Shown: positions 51,773-60,599, numbered from the stretch's first letter. The stretch: DNA of 64,000 nt from JAFGLZ01 sp964390905 (GCA_964390905.1 CAYMLO010000010.1:26345-90344); one strand, 5' to 3'. A program made the numbers and translations. The notes: a model not told the origin generated them from the sequence alone.

Positions 51773-52477
51773 ATGGCGCTATCTGACGATCTGACAGCGC
51801 TTCTGAAATCAGCTGGGGCGGATCTGGTCGGGTACGCCGACTTGCGCGATGTTCCGGCCGAGGTGCGGCATTCCTTGCCGTATGGCGTGTCCATCGCCGT
51901 CGCGCTGGATCGGGACGTGCTTTCCCAGATCGTCGACGGGCCGACGCGCGAGTACTACGGCGAGTACCAACGGGTCAATCGCCTGCTGGATGAGTTGGGG
52001 CGCCGGGCCGCCGAGCGGATCGCGGACCGCGGGTACAAGGCCCGCTCATTCGCGGCGACCAATGAAGGCATCGACTGGGATGCCCTCGCCACGCCGCTGC
52101 CGCACAAGACGGTGGCGACGCGTGCCGGGCTGGGGTGGATCGGAAAATGCGCCCTTCTGGTCACCAAGCCCTTCGGGTCAGCGGTTCGGCTCACGACGGT
52201 GCTGACGGATGCGGACCTCCCGACCGCGTCGGCGATCAACGAATCGCAATGCGGCGATTGCACGGCATGCGTTGACGCCTGCCCCGCCCGCGCCGTCAGC
52301 GGCACCGAGTGGGCGGTGGGCGTGCCTCGAGCGAGCTTCTTCGACGCCTATGCCTGCTGCAAGACCGCAGGAGCGCTGGCCGCGGAGAGGACCGGTTTCA
52401 CGGAGATCATCTGCGGCGTGTGCATCGCCGCGTGTCCGTGGACGAAACGGTACATCCGTCGCGATCAGCAGAGCTAG
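51773..52477 (+). CDS. QueG-like double [4Fe-4S] protein, short form
   Basis: A 234-residue protein related to epoxyqueuosine reductase. The N-terminal cobalamin/flavodoxin-like part (LLKSAGADLVGYADL, KTVATRAGLGWIGKCALLVT) is followed by two ferredoxin-type clusters, CGDCTACVDACP and a second with CGVCIAACPW. QueG proper is about 310-380 residues with C-terminal HEAT repeats, which are missing here, so the exact reductase role is open. ATG 51773 lacks a clear ribosome-binding site; GTG 51737 would add 12 residues. Confidence 0.75.
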   Translation: MALSDDLTALLKSAGADLVGYADLRDVPAEVRHSLPYGVSIAVALDRDVLSQIVDGPTREYYGEYQRVNRLLDELGRRAAERIADRGYKARSFAATNEGIDWDALATPLPHKTVATRAGLGWIGKCALLVTKPFGSAVRLTTVLTDADLPTASAINESQCGDCTACVDACPARAVSGTEWAVGVPRASFFDAYACCKTAGALAAERTGFTEIICGVCIAACPWTKRYIRRDQQS

Positions 52478-52497
52478 GTGCGGCCGGTTTGTTCGTC

Positions 52498-52503
52498 TAT
52501 GAT
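52498..52503 (+). promoter_or_regulatory. Candidate -10 element (TATGAT) for the Gfo/Idh - DJ-1 - GH42-like series
   Basis: TATGAT is the best -10 match in the 109-base gap before ATG 52587 and is followed by GGTACC. No good -35 is visible. Confidence 0.25.
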
Positions 52504-52586
52504 GGTACCTACGGAAACGGTGGGTAGAACCTGCCCGATACGGTACGAACCCGGGACTACGCATAGCGGAAGGAGCGAAGCGCACG

Positions 52587-53891
52587 ATGTCACAACGGAT
52601 AACCCGGCGCGGGATGTTGCAGAAGACGGCCATCGGAGGGATGGGGATTTGCCTGGCGGGCGGACGCAAGCTCGTCCGGGCGGCGTCGGCGAACGAGAAG
52701 ATCGATGTGGCCTTCGTCGGGATCGGCGGGCAGGGCAACTCGAACCTCAACGACATCAGCAAGCACGAAGACCTGGCCAACGTCGTGGCCCTGTGCGACG
52801 TGGACGAGGTCCGGGTGGGCAAGAACTTCGAGCGGTTCGCCAAGGCCAAGAAGTACCACGACTTCCGCCGCATGCTCGACGAGATGGACAAGCAGATCGA
52901 CGCGGTCGTCGTCAGCACGCCCGACCACACGCACTACCACCCGGCCATGACGGCCATGCGGATGGGCAAACACCTCTACTGCGAGAAACCCTTGGGCCAC
53001 GCGGTCGCCGAGGCCCGGGCGATGACCGAGATCGCCGCCAAAAAGAAGCTCGCCACGCAACTGGGCATCCAGCGACACGTGAAGGAGAACATGCGGCGCG
53101 TCGTCGAGCTGGTGCAATCTGGGGCCATCGGCGAGGTCCGCGAGGTCTTCGCCCGAAAGGGGGGCGATCGCGGCATGCCGGACATGCCGACCGAATTCCC
53201 GCCGATCCCGCCGACGCTGAAGTGGGACCTGTGGCTGGGTCCGGCCCGAAAGCGTCGCTACAGCCCGGCGTACGTGCCGTACAAGTGGCGGTTCTGGTGG
53301 GATTTCGGCACGGGCGAGACGGGCAACTGGGCCTGTCACATTCTGGACATCCCGTTCTGGGCGCTCGGTCTGAAGCACCCGACGAAGGTGTCGGGCTCCG
53401 GACCGCCCGTCGACAAGGAGCGGACGCCCAAGTCGATGACGATGCGGTTCGAGTTTCCCGCGCGGGGCAAGCAGCCGCCCGTCACGCTACACTGGATCCA
53501 CGCGAAGACGACGCCGCCCGCCTTCCGCGAGCGGAACCTGCCCACGTTCGGCTCCGTGCTGTTTGTCGGCAGCAAAGGGATGCTCGGGTGCAGCTTCGAC
53601 AAGCGGAAGCTCTTCCCGGAGGACAAGTTCGCCGACTTCGAACCGCCGCCCCAGACGATCCCCAAGCCGGTCTCGTTCCGCCGGGAATGGCTGCTGGCGA
53701 TCAGATCGGGCAAGCCGACGAGTGGTGGCTTCGACTACGCCGGCCCCATGGCCGAGACCGCGCTGCTCGGCAACCTGGCCTACCGCATCGGCCAGGAGTT
53801 CGAATGGGACGCCAAGACGATGACGGCAAAGGGCTGCCCCGCGGCCGAGCCGCACATCCGACCGACGTATCGGAAGGGCTGGGAGATCTGA
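52587..53891 (+). CDS. TAT-exported Gfo/Idh/MocA family oxidoreductase
   Basis: A 434-residue protein. A leader with ITRRGMLQKTAIGGMGICLAG (TAT-like) is followed by a Rossmann domain (VAFVGIGGQGNSN near residues 41-53, VALCDVDE) with CEKPLGH near 132. The C-terminal domain has GETGNWACHILDIPFW near 238. It is the planctomycete-type exported Gfo/Idh enzyme, likely acting on sugars with bound NAD(P). AAGGAGCG precedes the ATG. A DJ-1 family gene and a GH42-like gene follow in the same direction. Confidence 0.88.
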   Translation: MSQRITRRGMLQKTAIGGMGICLAGGRKLVRAASANEKIDVAFVGIGGQGNSNLNDISKHEDLANVVALCDVDEVRVGKNFERFAKAKKYHDFRRMLDEMDKQIDAVVVSTPDHTHYHPAMTAMRMGKHLYCEKPLGHAVAEARAMTEIAAKKKLATQLGIQRHVKENMRRVVELVQSGAIGEVREVFARKGGDRGMPDMPTEFPPIPPTLKWDLWLGPARKRRYSPAYVPYKWRFWWDFGTGETGNWACHILDIPFWALGLKHPTKVSGSGPPVDKERTPKSMTMRFEFPARGKQPPVTLHWIHAKTTPPAFRERNLPTFGSVLFVGSKGMLGCSFDKRKLFPEDKFADFEPPPQTIPKPVSFRREWLLAIRSGKPTSGGFDYAGPMAETALLGNLAYRIGQEFEWDAKTMTAKGCPAAEPHIRPTYRKGWEI

Positions 53892-53926
53892 AGCGAGGCG
53901 CGGCGTTGTGGGCAAGCGGCAGACCT

Positions 53927-53991
53927 GTAGGGCGGGTTCCACCCGCCGTCGCAAACTGTTCCCATCAGAAGGCGGGTGAAACCCGCCCTAC
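53927..53991. repeat. Paired palindrome of the GTAGGGCGGGT type
   Basis: GTAGGGCGGGT (53927-53937) is matched by its reverse complement at 53981-53991. Each half is a hairpin: GGCGGGT / ACCCGCC around TCC (53931-53947) and around GAA (53971-53987). The layout is the same as at 358-411. Confidence 0.8.
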
Positions 53992-54009
53992 CCTAGCAGG
54001 AGACATGCA

Positions 54010-54684
54010 ATGCCACACAGCACACGCAGGACGTTTCTGGGACAGGCGGGGCTGGGCCTGGCGGGCGCCATGGCGATGGGGGCGACCGCACGATCGGCCC
54101 AGGCGGCGTCGAAGGGCGGCAAGGGCAAGGTCTTGCTGGTGATCGGCGACGCGTCTGAGACGATCGACACGCTGTACCCCTTCTTCCGCATCCCCGAGGA
54201 CGGCTTCGAGATCGTGGTGGCCGGGCCGGACAAGCGGCTCTACCCGCTGGTCAACCACGAGGTCCCACCCGGTTGGGACATCACGCAGGAGACGCCGAGC
54301 TACCACCTGCCGTCGGACATCGCCTTCCGCGACGTCAAGCCGGAGCAGTACGTCGGCCTGTTCCTGTCCGGCGGGCGGGCGCCGGAGTACATCCGCTACG
54401 ACAAGGACCTGTTGCGGATCGTCAAGCACTTCTTCGGAAAGCGCAAGCTCGTGGGCGTGGTCTGCCACGGCGCGGAGATCCCCGCAAAGGCCGACGTGAT
54501 CCGCGGCAAGCGGATGGCCACCGTGCCCAAGTGCCGGTTCGACATCGAGCTGTGCGGCGCGACGTTCGTGAACGAACCGGTCGTCGTGGCCGACAACATG
54601 GTCAGCGCCCGCACGTGGCATGACTACGCCGAGTTCTTCCCAGTCTTCATGCGGATGCTCAACAAGGCCAGCGGAGGGCGGTAG
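54010..54684 (+). CDS. TAT-exported DJ-1/PfpI family protein
   Basis: A 224-residue protein. A twin-arginine leader (TRRTFLGQAGLGLAGAMAMG) precedes a DJ-1/PfpI domain with Glu50 (IGDASE), the GLFLSGGRAPEYIRYD loop and the nucleophile elbow GVVCHGAEI (Cys152-His153). Members include deglycases, proteases and chaperones; the activity here is unknown. An exported form is unusual outside planctomycetes. AGGAGAC precedes the ATG, 19 bases after the palindrome pair. Confidence 0.85.
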   Translation: MPHSTRRTFLGQAGLGLAGAMAMGATARSAQAASKGGKGKVLLVIGDASETIDTLYPFFRIPEDGFEIVVAGPDKRLYPLVNHEVPPGWDITQETPSYHLPSDIAFRDVKPEQYVGLFLSGGRAPEYIRYDKDLLRIVKHFFGKRKLVGVVCHGAEIPAKADVIRGKRMATVPKCRFDIELCGATFVNEPVVVADNMVSARTWHDYAEFFPVFMRMLNKASGGR

Positions 54685-54688
54685 ACCA

Positions 54689-54710
54689 GTAGCGTGCGTC
54701 TTGACGCATG
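54689..54710. repeat. Single GTAGCGTGCGTC palindrome
   Basis: TGCGTC / GACGCA around TT (54695-54708), preceded by GTAGCG. It is almost identical to the element at 58789-58810 and lies just before the GH42-like gene. Confidence 0.65.
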
Positions 54711-54727
54711 TCGATGGGACAAGTGCT

Positions 54728-57031
54728 ATGGGAACTCGATCCCCGGGGATGTCACTTCATGTATCGCTAGTGGTCATACCGGTACTTTCGACGTCGGTGC
54801 TCGGCGGCGAGCGAAGCATCGCGCGCGTCGAGACCCGGGACGGCGTCCCCGTGCTGGTGATCGACGGGAAGCCGTGTGCCCCGGTCATGTATCGGGAGAA
54901 CTTCGCGCACAAGCATCGCGAATCGAGCATCGCCCATTACCAGCGTGTCGCGCGGGCCGGCGTACGGCTGTTTCTCTTCCCTGTCGGGCTTGGCCTGACG
55001 CAATCCCACGAGCAGCGCGTCAAGGGGTGGGACAGGAACTCGGGCCCCGTGCTCGAGCGGATGCTGCAGGCCGTCGGACCCGAGGCGCGGGTGATCCTGC
55101 TGGTCCCCACGACGGTGCGTCGCAGGTCGGCCAAGAAGTGGGCGGATGAGAATCCGGGCGAGATGATGGTCTGGCCGCCGGACATGAGGCGGGGGGATCG
55201 CGCGTCCATCTCGTCGCTCAAGGCGCGCAAGCTGGCCCACCAAGCCGTGGCCGACCTGGTCAAGTACATCGACCGGCAGCCCTATGCCAATCGCGTCGTC
55301 GGCTACTTCTTCTGCGGCGCAGGGGGCGAATGGCTCGACTACTGGGACTACAGCCCGGCGGCGGAGGCCGGCTTTCGTCGTTGGCTGGCCGCACGCTACG
55401 GGAACGACGCAGCGCTGCAGAAGGCGTGGGGCGACGGGCAGGTGCGCCTGACATCCGCCAAGCTGCCGGCCTGGGACGAGCTGAATCGAGCGGATTCTGG
55501 GTTGTTCCATGACCCGTCGCGCAGCCGACGGGTGATCGACTTCATGCGGTTCTACCACGAAGACCTGGCCGCCGCGGCGTCCGAACTGGCGGCCGTGGCC
55601 AAGAAAGCCTGCAGAGGCACACGGCTGGTCGGTCTGTGGGGCGGGTACTACTTCTTCTCCAACTGGTCGGCCCCGATCAGCGGCACGTTCCGCCGGCGGC
55701 AGGGGGCGTTTGACCAGCTCGTCAAAGACCCCAACATCGACTTCTTCATGGCCCCCTACAACTACCGCGAGCGGCATCCCGGAGGCGTCTACGTGCCGCA
55801 GTTTCTCAATGACACGATCCGGCTGCACGGCAAGCTGGCCCTTGTCGAGGAGGACTCCCGCACCGTACTGGCCGCCCGCGCGGAAGACTTCTACAACCCA
55901 GCCAAGTCCACCCGTCCCTACGTGACGATCGGTGACAGCTTCGGCCGGGCTCACACGATGACCGAGACGCTCGCCGTGCTGAAGCGCAACTTCGCCGGCA
56001 TCTTCACCAAGCCCGGCACGGGCGTGAGCTGGTACTGCCTCGGCAACCAGGGCGGATGGTACGACGACCCAACGGTGCTTGACACCGTGGGCAGACTCAA
56101 GGTCGTGGCGGACGAGGTCTTCCCCCGCGGCCCATCAGCCAGCCAGATCGCGGTCATCTTCAGCAACCGATCGCTGTGGGTCCAGAAGCTCAACGAGTAC
56201 ACGGGGGACATGGTCGCCCGCATGGCGACCGAAGCCCTCGCCCGCCTCGGTGCGCCCTACGACGCGTACCTGCCGACCGACCTCGAACATCCCGACTTCC
56301 CGTTCGATCGCTACAAGCTCTTCATCCTGGCCAACACGTTCTACCTGTCCCCGGCGCAGCGAGACATCATCAAGCGAAGGATACAGGCCGACGGAAAGAA
56401 GATGCTCTCGTTCTACGCCGCGGGTTTCGTCAGCGATGAAGGGCTGTCCGTGGATGGCGTACGCGACCTTACGGGCATGGATATCGCGATGGCGAACGTT
56501 ACGTTGACCAAGGGCGCCGAGATCGCCATCACCGACCACACCCACCCGACGACGGCAGGTCTGCCGTTCGGCACGCGCTACGGCACGGCCCGCGAATTCG
56601 GCCCCCTAATGTGGTGTGACGATTCCGCTGCGACGCCGCTTGGCGAGCTCCTGGCGACGGACGGATCCGGACAGGTCTTCACGCTCTGCAAGCGAGGCGG
56701 CCTGTGCGCAAAGAAGATGGCCGGCTGGACGTCCGTGTGGTCGGCGGTTCCCAATCCACCGGCGGCGTTGCTGCGTTGCATCGCCCGCAACGCAGGCGTG
56801 CACATCTACGACGACGCCGACGACGCCGTCTATGCGAGCGGAAACCTGCTGGGCATTCACACCCGCCACGCCGGACCGCGGACTGTCCGCCTGCCGCGCG
56901 AATGCCGCGTGGTAGACGCCCTATCGGGCAAGGTTGTCTGCGATCGCGGCCGGGCGTTCTCGGTTACCCTACCGGCGCGCGGCACGGGGCTGTACTTGCT
57001 GAACCCCGTGCGACGCGCCGGGGCGCACTAG
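54728..57031 (+). CDS. Exported GH42-like beta-galactosidase-type glycoside hydrolase
   Basis: A 767-residue protein. A signal peptide (SLHVSLVVIPVLSTSVLGG) is followed by a (beta/alpha) barrel with FFCGAGGEWLDYW near residue 200 (Glu as likely acid/base) and KLALVEEDSRT near 378 (Glu as likely nucleophile). A flavodoxin-like trimerisation-type domain follows (FILANTFYLSPAQRD near 540) and then a beta-sandwich end. This resembles GH42, with specificity uncertain. ATG 54728 has only a weak ribosome-binding site; ATG 54749 would shorten the leader by seven residues. Confidence 0.78.
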   Translation: MGTRSPGMSLHVSLVVIPVLSTSVLGGERSIARVETRDGVPVLVIDGKPCAPVMYRENFAHKHRESSIAHYQRVARAGVRLFLFPVGLGLTQSHEQRVKGWDRNSGPVLERMLQAVGPEARVILLVPTTVRRRSAKKWADENPGEMMVWPPDMRRGDRASISSLKARKLAHQAVADLVKYIDRQPYANRVVGYFFCGAGGEWLDYWDYSPAAEAGFRRWLAARYGNDAALQKAWGDGQVRLTSAKLPAWDELNRADSGLFHDPSRSRRVIDFMRFYHEDLAAAASELAAVAKKACRGTRLVGLWGGYYFFSNWSAPISGTFRRRQGAFDQLVKDPNIDFFMAPYNYRERHPGGVYVPQFLNDTIRLHGKLALVEEDSRTVLAARAEDFYNPAKSTRPYVTIGDSFGRAHTMTETLAVLKRNFAGIFTKPGTGVSWYCLGNQGGWYDDPTVLDTVGRLKVVADEVFPRGPSASQIAVIFSNRSLWVQKLNEYTGDMVARMATEALARLGAPYDAYLPTDLEHPDFPFDRYKLFILANTFYLSPAQRDIIKRRIQADGKKMLSFYAAGFVSDEGLSVDGVRDLTGMDIAMANVTLTKGAEIAITDHTHPTTAGLPFGTRYGTAREFGPLMWCDDSAATPLGELLATDGSGQVFTLCKRGGLCAKKMAGWTSVWSAVPNPPAALLRCIARNAGVHIYDDADDAVYASGNLLGIHTRHAGPRTVRLPRECRVVDALSGKVVCDRGRAFSVTLPARGTGLYLLNPVRRAGAH

Positions 57032-57061
57032 GCCGTGCCCGGCACTGAGAGGAGGACTCTT

Positions 57062-57565
57062 ATGTCGGAATGGCACGATCTGGCACATTTTCTGTACGGT
57101 CGGGGGTTCTGGTACGCCGATCCGATCCGAGAGATCGAGGGGCTGAGCACTGAACAGCTCTTCTGGACGCCCGACCCGAAGGGCTTGTGCGTCTTGTGGC
57201 AGGTCGGACACATCGCCCATCGGGAGCAGACGCACCTCGGCGGGTTCCTCCAAGGCCCGCATGGAACGATGGTGCCCGAGCCGTACGAGGTCTTCGGGCC
57301 GGAATGGTGCCCCACCGACCAGGTTCGCGCGTCCATCGATTCTGTGGAGGGCGTCTTGGCCTGGGTCCGCGACGTCCGCGAGAAGAGCCATGCCTACATC
57401 GCCTCGCTGACCGACGACGACTTCCACTCGGTACCGCCGGCATCTGAGGGCAATCTAAGCGTGGCGCATTGGGTCTTTGTCACGGTCGCCCACACGGCCG
57501 TGCACATCGGACGAATCCAACTGTTACACGCGCTGATCAAGGGGGAGTTTGAACGGGCGTGCTGA
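57062..57565 (+). CDS. DinB-like four-helix-bundle protein
   Basis: A 167-residue protein of the DinB/YfiT superfamily. The three metal-site histidines appear in place: VGHIAHREQTH near residues 50-60 and HTAVHIGRIQ near 142-151. Members act as thiol transferases or are uncharacterised. AGAGGAGGACTCTT precedes the ATG. It is the last gene of the rightward series and faces the nitrilase gene across a palindrome-rich gap. Confidence 0.8.
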   Translation: MSEWHDLAHFLYGRGFWYADPIREIEGLSTEQLFWTPDPKGLCVLWQVGHIAHREQTHLGGFLQGPHGTMVPEPYEVFGPEWCPTDQVRASIDSVEGVLAWVRDVREKSHAYIASLTDDDFHSVPPASEGNLSVAHWVFVTVAHTAVHIGRIQLLHALIKGEFERAC

Positions 57566-57615
57566 CGCGCCCGACTCGCTCCGCATCGTAGATCCCATCC
57601 GCATGTATGTGCGGC

Positions 57616-57684
57616 GCATCCCGCTTAGCCCCGCCGCGCGCGGCGGGGGAGGGGCCGCACGCGGCCCCGCTAAACTAAGGATGC
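57616..57684. repeat. Composite palindrome between convergent genes
   Basis: A perfect 20-bp palindrome CCCCGCCGCG/CGCGGCGGGG (57629-57648) is followed by GGGGCCGC / GCGGCCCC around AC (57651-57668). Outer GCATCC (57616-57621) and GGATGC (57679-57684), with CTTAG/CTAAG, close the structure. It lies in the 194-base gap between DinB-like and nitrilase genes and could terminate both transcripts. Confidence 0.75.
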
Positions 57685-57759
57685 GAACGCCATTCTCGAA
57701 GCCAAGTGGTGATCCCGATCCCGCTCCCCCCCGAAACGTCGGGTGTCTTCGGACCCGAC

Positions 57760-58752
57760 CTACGAGGGCGGTCGCTTGGCGAAGCGGAGGGTGCGCGTAT
57801 CCTGCTCGCGACCGGTCGGAATCGTCAGCGGGGCGTAGAGATCGGGTCGGCGGCTCCGGATCCAACGGCGGCCGGTGCAGTTGTCCAGTCGGGCGGCCTC
57901 CAGGTCGGCGACGATCATGCCGTCGTCGGCACGACCGGTCTCGACCAGGACCTCCCCGTAGGGATCGAGGATCATCGCATTGCCCGTACGGACCTCGCCG
58001 TCGTCGAGCCCGACGCCGTTGCTGAAGATCAGGAACATGCCGTTGTCATGGGCCCGGGCGGGCAACCAGCGCATGAGCCAACCGCGTCCTTTGGGGCCGC
58101 GGAACTCGGCCTCGATGGCCCCGGGGTCCCGGTGTCGGTTGGCCCACAGCTTCGGGTCGATCAGGCCCATCGCGCCGGGGCTGGGCGAGTCGCACCCGCC
58201 CGTCTGGTGGGGGGCCAGCAGGACCTCCGCGCCCATCAGCGCGGTGATCCGAGCGTTCTCGCCGAGGTTGTTGTCATAGCAGGTCAGCACACCCACCCGC
58301 GCGGGACTGCCCGCATCGCTCCCTGCCCGAGCCGGCAGGTCAAACACCGTATACGCGTCGCCGCTGGCCATATGCTCGCTGATGAAACAGTGGATCTTGC
58401 GATGGCGAGCGGTTCGGCCGTCCGGCATGGCGACGACGTAGGTGTTGTACAGCGTGCCGTCGTCGGCCCGCTCGATCAGACCGGCGCCGATCGTCATGTC
58501 ATGCGTCCGTGCCAGCGCGAGCAGCTCCTGCGTGGATGGACCATTCGGTACGGGCTCGGCCAATGCGTCCACCTGGTCGCGCGACAGGCTGCGAACGTGC
58601 CAATACCCCGTGATGCACATCTCCGGAAACGCGACCAGCGCGACGTCCCGTTCGGCCGCGTCCGCCACGAACGCCCGGACCTTCGCCATGTTCTCCGACC
58701 GATCACCGGGTGCATGGTTGAACTGCACCGCCGCGGCTCGGATGTCCTGCAT
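57760..58752 (-). CDS. Carbon-nitrogen hydrolase (nitrilase superfamily)
   Basis: A 330-residue cytoplasmic amidase/nitrilase-type enzyme. The catalytic triad is visible: Glu44 (AFPEM), Lys119 (RHRKIH) and Cys158 (LTCYDN). The C-terminal strands (GNAMILDPYGEVLVET) complete the fold. It hydrolyses a C-N bond in an amide or nitrile; the substrate is unknown. GGGAGGAATTCCCC precedes ATG 58752. It lies downstream of the oligogalacturonate lyase gene, separated by a palindrome (58789-58810). Confidence 0.87.
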   Translation of the reverse strand: MQDIRAAAVQFNHAPGDRSENMAKVRAFVADAAERDVALVAFPEMCITGYWHVRSLSRDQVDALAEPVPNGPSTQELLALARTHDMTIGAGLIERADDGTLYNTYVVAMPDGRTARHRKIHCFISEHMASGDAYTVFDLPARAGSDAGSPARVGVLTCYDNNLGENARITALMGAEVLLAPHQTGGCDSPSPGAMGLIDPKLWANRHRDPGAIEAEFRGPKGRGWLMRWLPARAHDNGMFLIFSNGVGLDDGEVRTGNAMILDPYGEVLVETGRADDGMIVADLEAARLDNCTGRRWIRSRRPDLYAPLTIPTGREQDTRTLRFAKRPPS

Positions 58753-58788
58753 GGGGAATTCCTCCCACCTCTGGCGTCTGGAGATCTC

Positions 58789-58810
58789 GTAGCGTGCGTC
58801 TTGACGCACG
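58789..58810. repeat. Single GTAGCGTGCGTC palindrome
   Basis: CGTGCGTC / GACGCACG around TT (58793-58810) preceded by GTAG. A near copy of 54689-54710. Confidence 0.65.
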
Positions 58811-58867
58811 TCGGTATGCGGGTCATCGGATCGAACCGAGAACCGCTGCCTGGCGTAACCCGCCGCG

Positions 58868-60121
58868 TTACGCCTTCGATATGCCCTCGATCATTCCCTC
58901 AGGCACGCTGGCGGCGTAGATGTGCGGATGGCCGGTGCGGTTCGAGTTGAAGATCACCCACTTGAGATCCGGCGTGAGGTAAGGGTGCGGGTGCGTGTTC
59001 TGGGCGCGGGCGGGCTTCGTCTTGGACTCGCACACGACGGCCGTCTTGCCCGTCTTCGTCGAGCCGATCACGACCTTGTACGTGTCCCGCCAGTCGTCGC
59101 ACGAGAAGAACCGGCCGCAACGCGAAACGCCGACGTGGTTGAACCAGTAACCTCTGGCGACGACGCGCGCGGGGCGGCCCGCGCGGACACCCAGCAGATT
59201 GCCCTTCTCCGGCGCGTAGTCGTCGCGCGCCGTCACGCTCAGCAGCATCTCTTTGGTCTTGCCGATCCAGGCCTCGTGACCGGTGATGGGCGTGGTATGC
59301 GGCTTTCCGACCTGAAGCGTGGTCCGCTTGCCGTCGGCGACGGACAGGAGATACAGCGTCGCACCCTCCGGGCCGACCAGCTTCTTGATCCGCTTGTCCG
59401 GGCCGTAGTACCCGCCCCGGTTGTGCTGGATCATGATCTGCTTGCTCTGGCCGGGCTCGAACTGAGGATGCGCGTTGAAGATGTACGGGTCACGGTCGAT
59501 GACGTCCTCGGCGCCCTTCTCGAGGTCCACCCGCAGAATGCCGAAGTCTTTGCATTCGTCGTCTACGCGCACGCCACAGGCGTAGTACCGCTTGTCGGCC
59601 GAGACCGTGCCCAGCGTCTGAATCCGATTGCCATAGGCCAGCTCGTGGACCTGCTGCTTCTTGCCGGTCGCCAGGTCGGCCCGCATCAGACCCAGGCCGC
59701 CCTTCGCGCGTCGCTTGAGGTAGTAGAACACACCGTCGTGCGTGATCGCGGTCGCGCAGATGCCGCGCTCATACCCGGCGTCGAGCAGGTGCCGCTTCCA
59801 CGTGCCCAGCTCGACGACCACGAACTCCGTCGGGTTCTTGTCCTTGCGCTTCGGATTCCGCCGCTCGTAGACGAAGTACTTCGAGTCTCGCGAGCAGTAG
59901 GGCACCTCGCAGTAGATGTTCGAGTGCCTCTCCTTCTCGGTCGTAACCTGCCAGATCTCCGCCCCCGTCGCCTGCCGCTCCACGCGAATCCCGCCCTTGG
60001 CCATGCGTTGCTCTCCTCCACGCGCTCTTCGAGCAAGCCAAACAACACCTGTGGCGGTACCCGTGATGCGGCGAAGTGCCCCTCTCCTCGTGATGTCTGT
60101 TGCGCTTTCGAAACGGTTCAT
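58868..60121 (-). CDS. Oligogalacturonate lyase (PL22)
   Basis: A 417-residue beta-propeller lyase cleaving unsaturated oligogalacturonides from pectin. FNAHPQFEPG near 215-224, TGHEAWIG near 280 and the manganese-site segment QNTHPHPYLTPD (Gln374, His377, His379) match PL22. NHVGVSRCGRFFSCDDW near 328 probably gives the fourth ligand. The first 40 residues contain TRRGALRRIT and a short apolar stretch, a weak TAT-like leader. ATG 60121 has GGGGAGGTC upstream, but ATG 60004 (residue 40) also has a strong GGAGGAG and would give a 378-residue cytoplasmic form, closer to the family length. Confidence 0.85.
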   Translation of the reverse strand: MNRFESATDITRRGALRRITGTATGVVWLARRARGGEQRMAKGGIRVERQATGAEIWQVTTEKERHSNIYCEVPYCSRDSKYFVYERRNPKRKDKNPTEFVVVELGTWKRHLLDAGYERGICATAITHDGVFYYLKRRAKGGLGLMRADLATGKKQQVHELAYGNRIQTLGTVSADKRYYACGVRVDDECKDFGILRVDLEKGAEDVIDRDPYIFNAHPQFEPGQSKQIMIQHNRGGYYGPDKRIKKLVGPEGATLYLLSVADGKRTTLQVGKPHTTPITGHEAWIGKTKEMLLSVTARDDYAPEKGNLLGVRAGRPARVVARGYWFNHVGVSRCGRFFSCDDWRDTYKVVIGSTKTGKTAVVCESKTKPARAQNTHPHPYLTPDLKWVIFNSNRTGHPHIYAASVPEGMIEGISKA

Positions 60122-60149
60122 TTGACCTCCCCGTTCATTCCGCGGCAGA

Positions 60150-60599
60150 CTACCTCCCTGCACACAAGGCACGTTCGATCCGCCCAAGGCACACACCTGG
60201 GGCCCTGGTAAGTCTACATTCCCAGATACGGATAACGATCCAGCCCCGTTCCCGCAATTGGCGGGACACGCGTCTGTCGCGCTTCCGGTTACGCTCTATC
60301 TTCTTTCGCCAGACCTCTCGGTTCTTTCGCGGGTGGATGTTCTTCCCGCACTCGTGCCCGTGCCAGAAGCATCCATCGACGAATACGGCGACTCTCTGGC
60401 TCGGCCATGCAAAGTCAGGGCTCCCTGGAAGCGGAAGGTGCCGGCGCCACCCCTTGAGGTGTGCCTTCCGCAACAGAAGCGCAAGTTCCACTTCCGTCGT
60501 ACGATTCCCCGAACTCCGGACACGTGACATGAGCTGCGAGCGCGTCAAGCGTCCGAAGTTCGTGACTTCCTCGTCAGGCTTTCCGGGCCAACGTGTCAC
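60150..60599 (-). CDS. vsr: Very short patch repair-type endonuclease (Vsr)
   Basis: A 149-residue nuclease of the Vsr family, which nicks at T:G mismatches arising from deamination of 5-methylcytosine. MSRVRSSGNRTTEVELAL is the family opening. The catalytic Asp62 (GSPDF), VAVFVDGCFWHGHEC (Asp75, His80) and later basic helix (NREVWRKKIERNRKRD) match Vsr. It starts at GTG with GGAGAGG upstream and overlaps the methyltransferase gene by 26 bases. It is the last gene of the GHKL-methyltransferase-Vsr cassette, and the PL22 gene follows 28 bases downstream. Confidence 0.92.
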   Translation of the reverse strand: MTRWPGKPDEEVTNFGRLTRSQLMSRVRSSGNRTTEVELALLLRKAHLKGWRRHLPLPGSPDFAWPSQRVAVFVDGCFWHGHECGKNIHPRKNREVWRKKIERNRKRDRRVSRQLRERGWIVIRIWECRLTRAPGVCLGRIERALCAGR

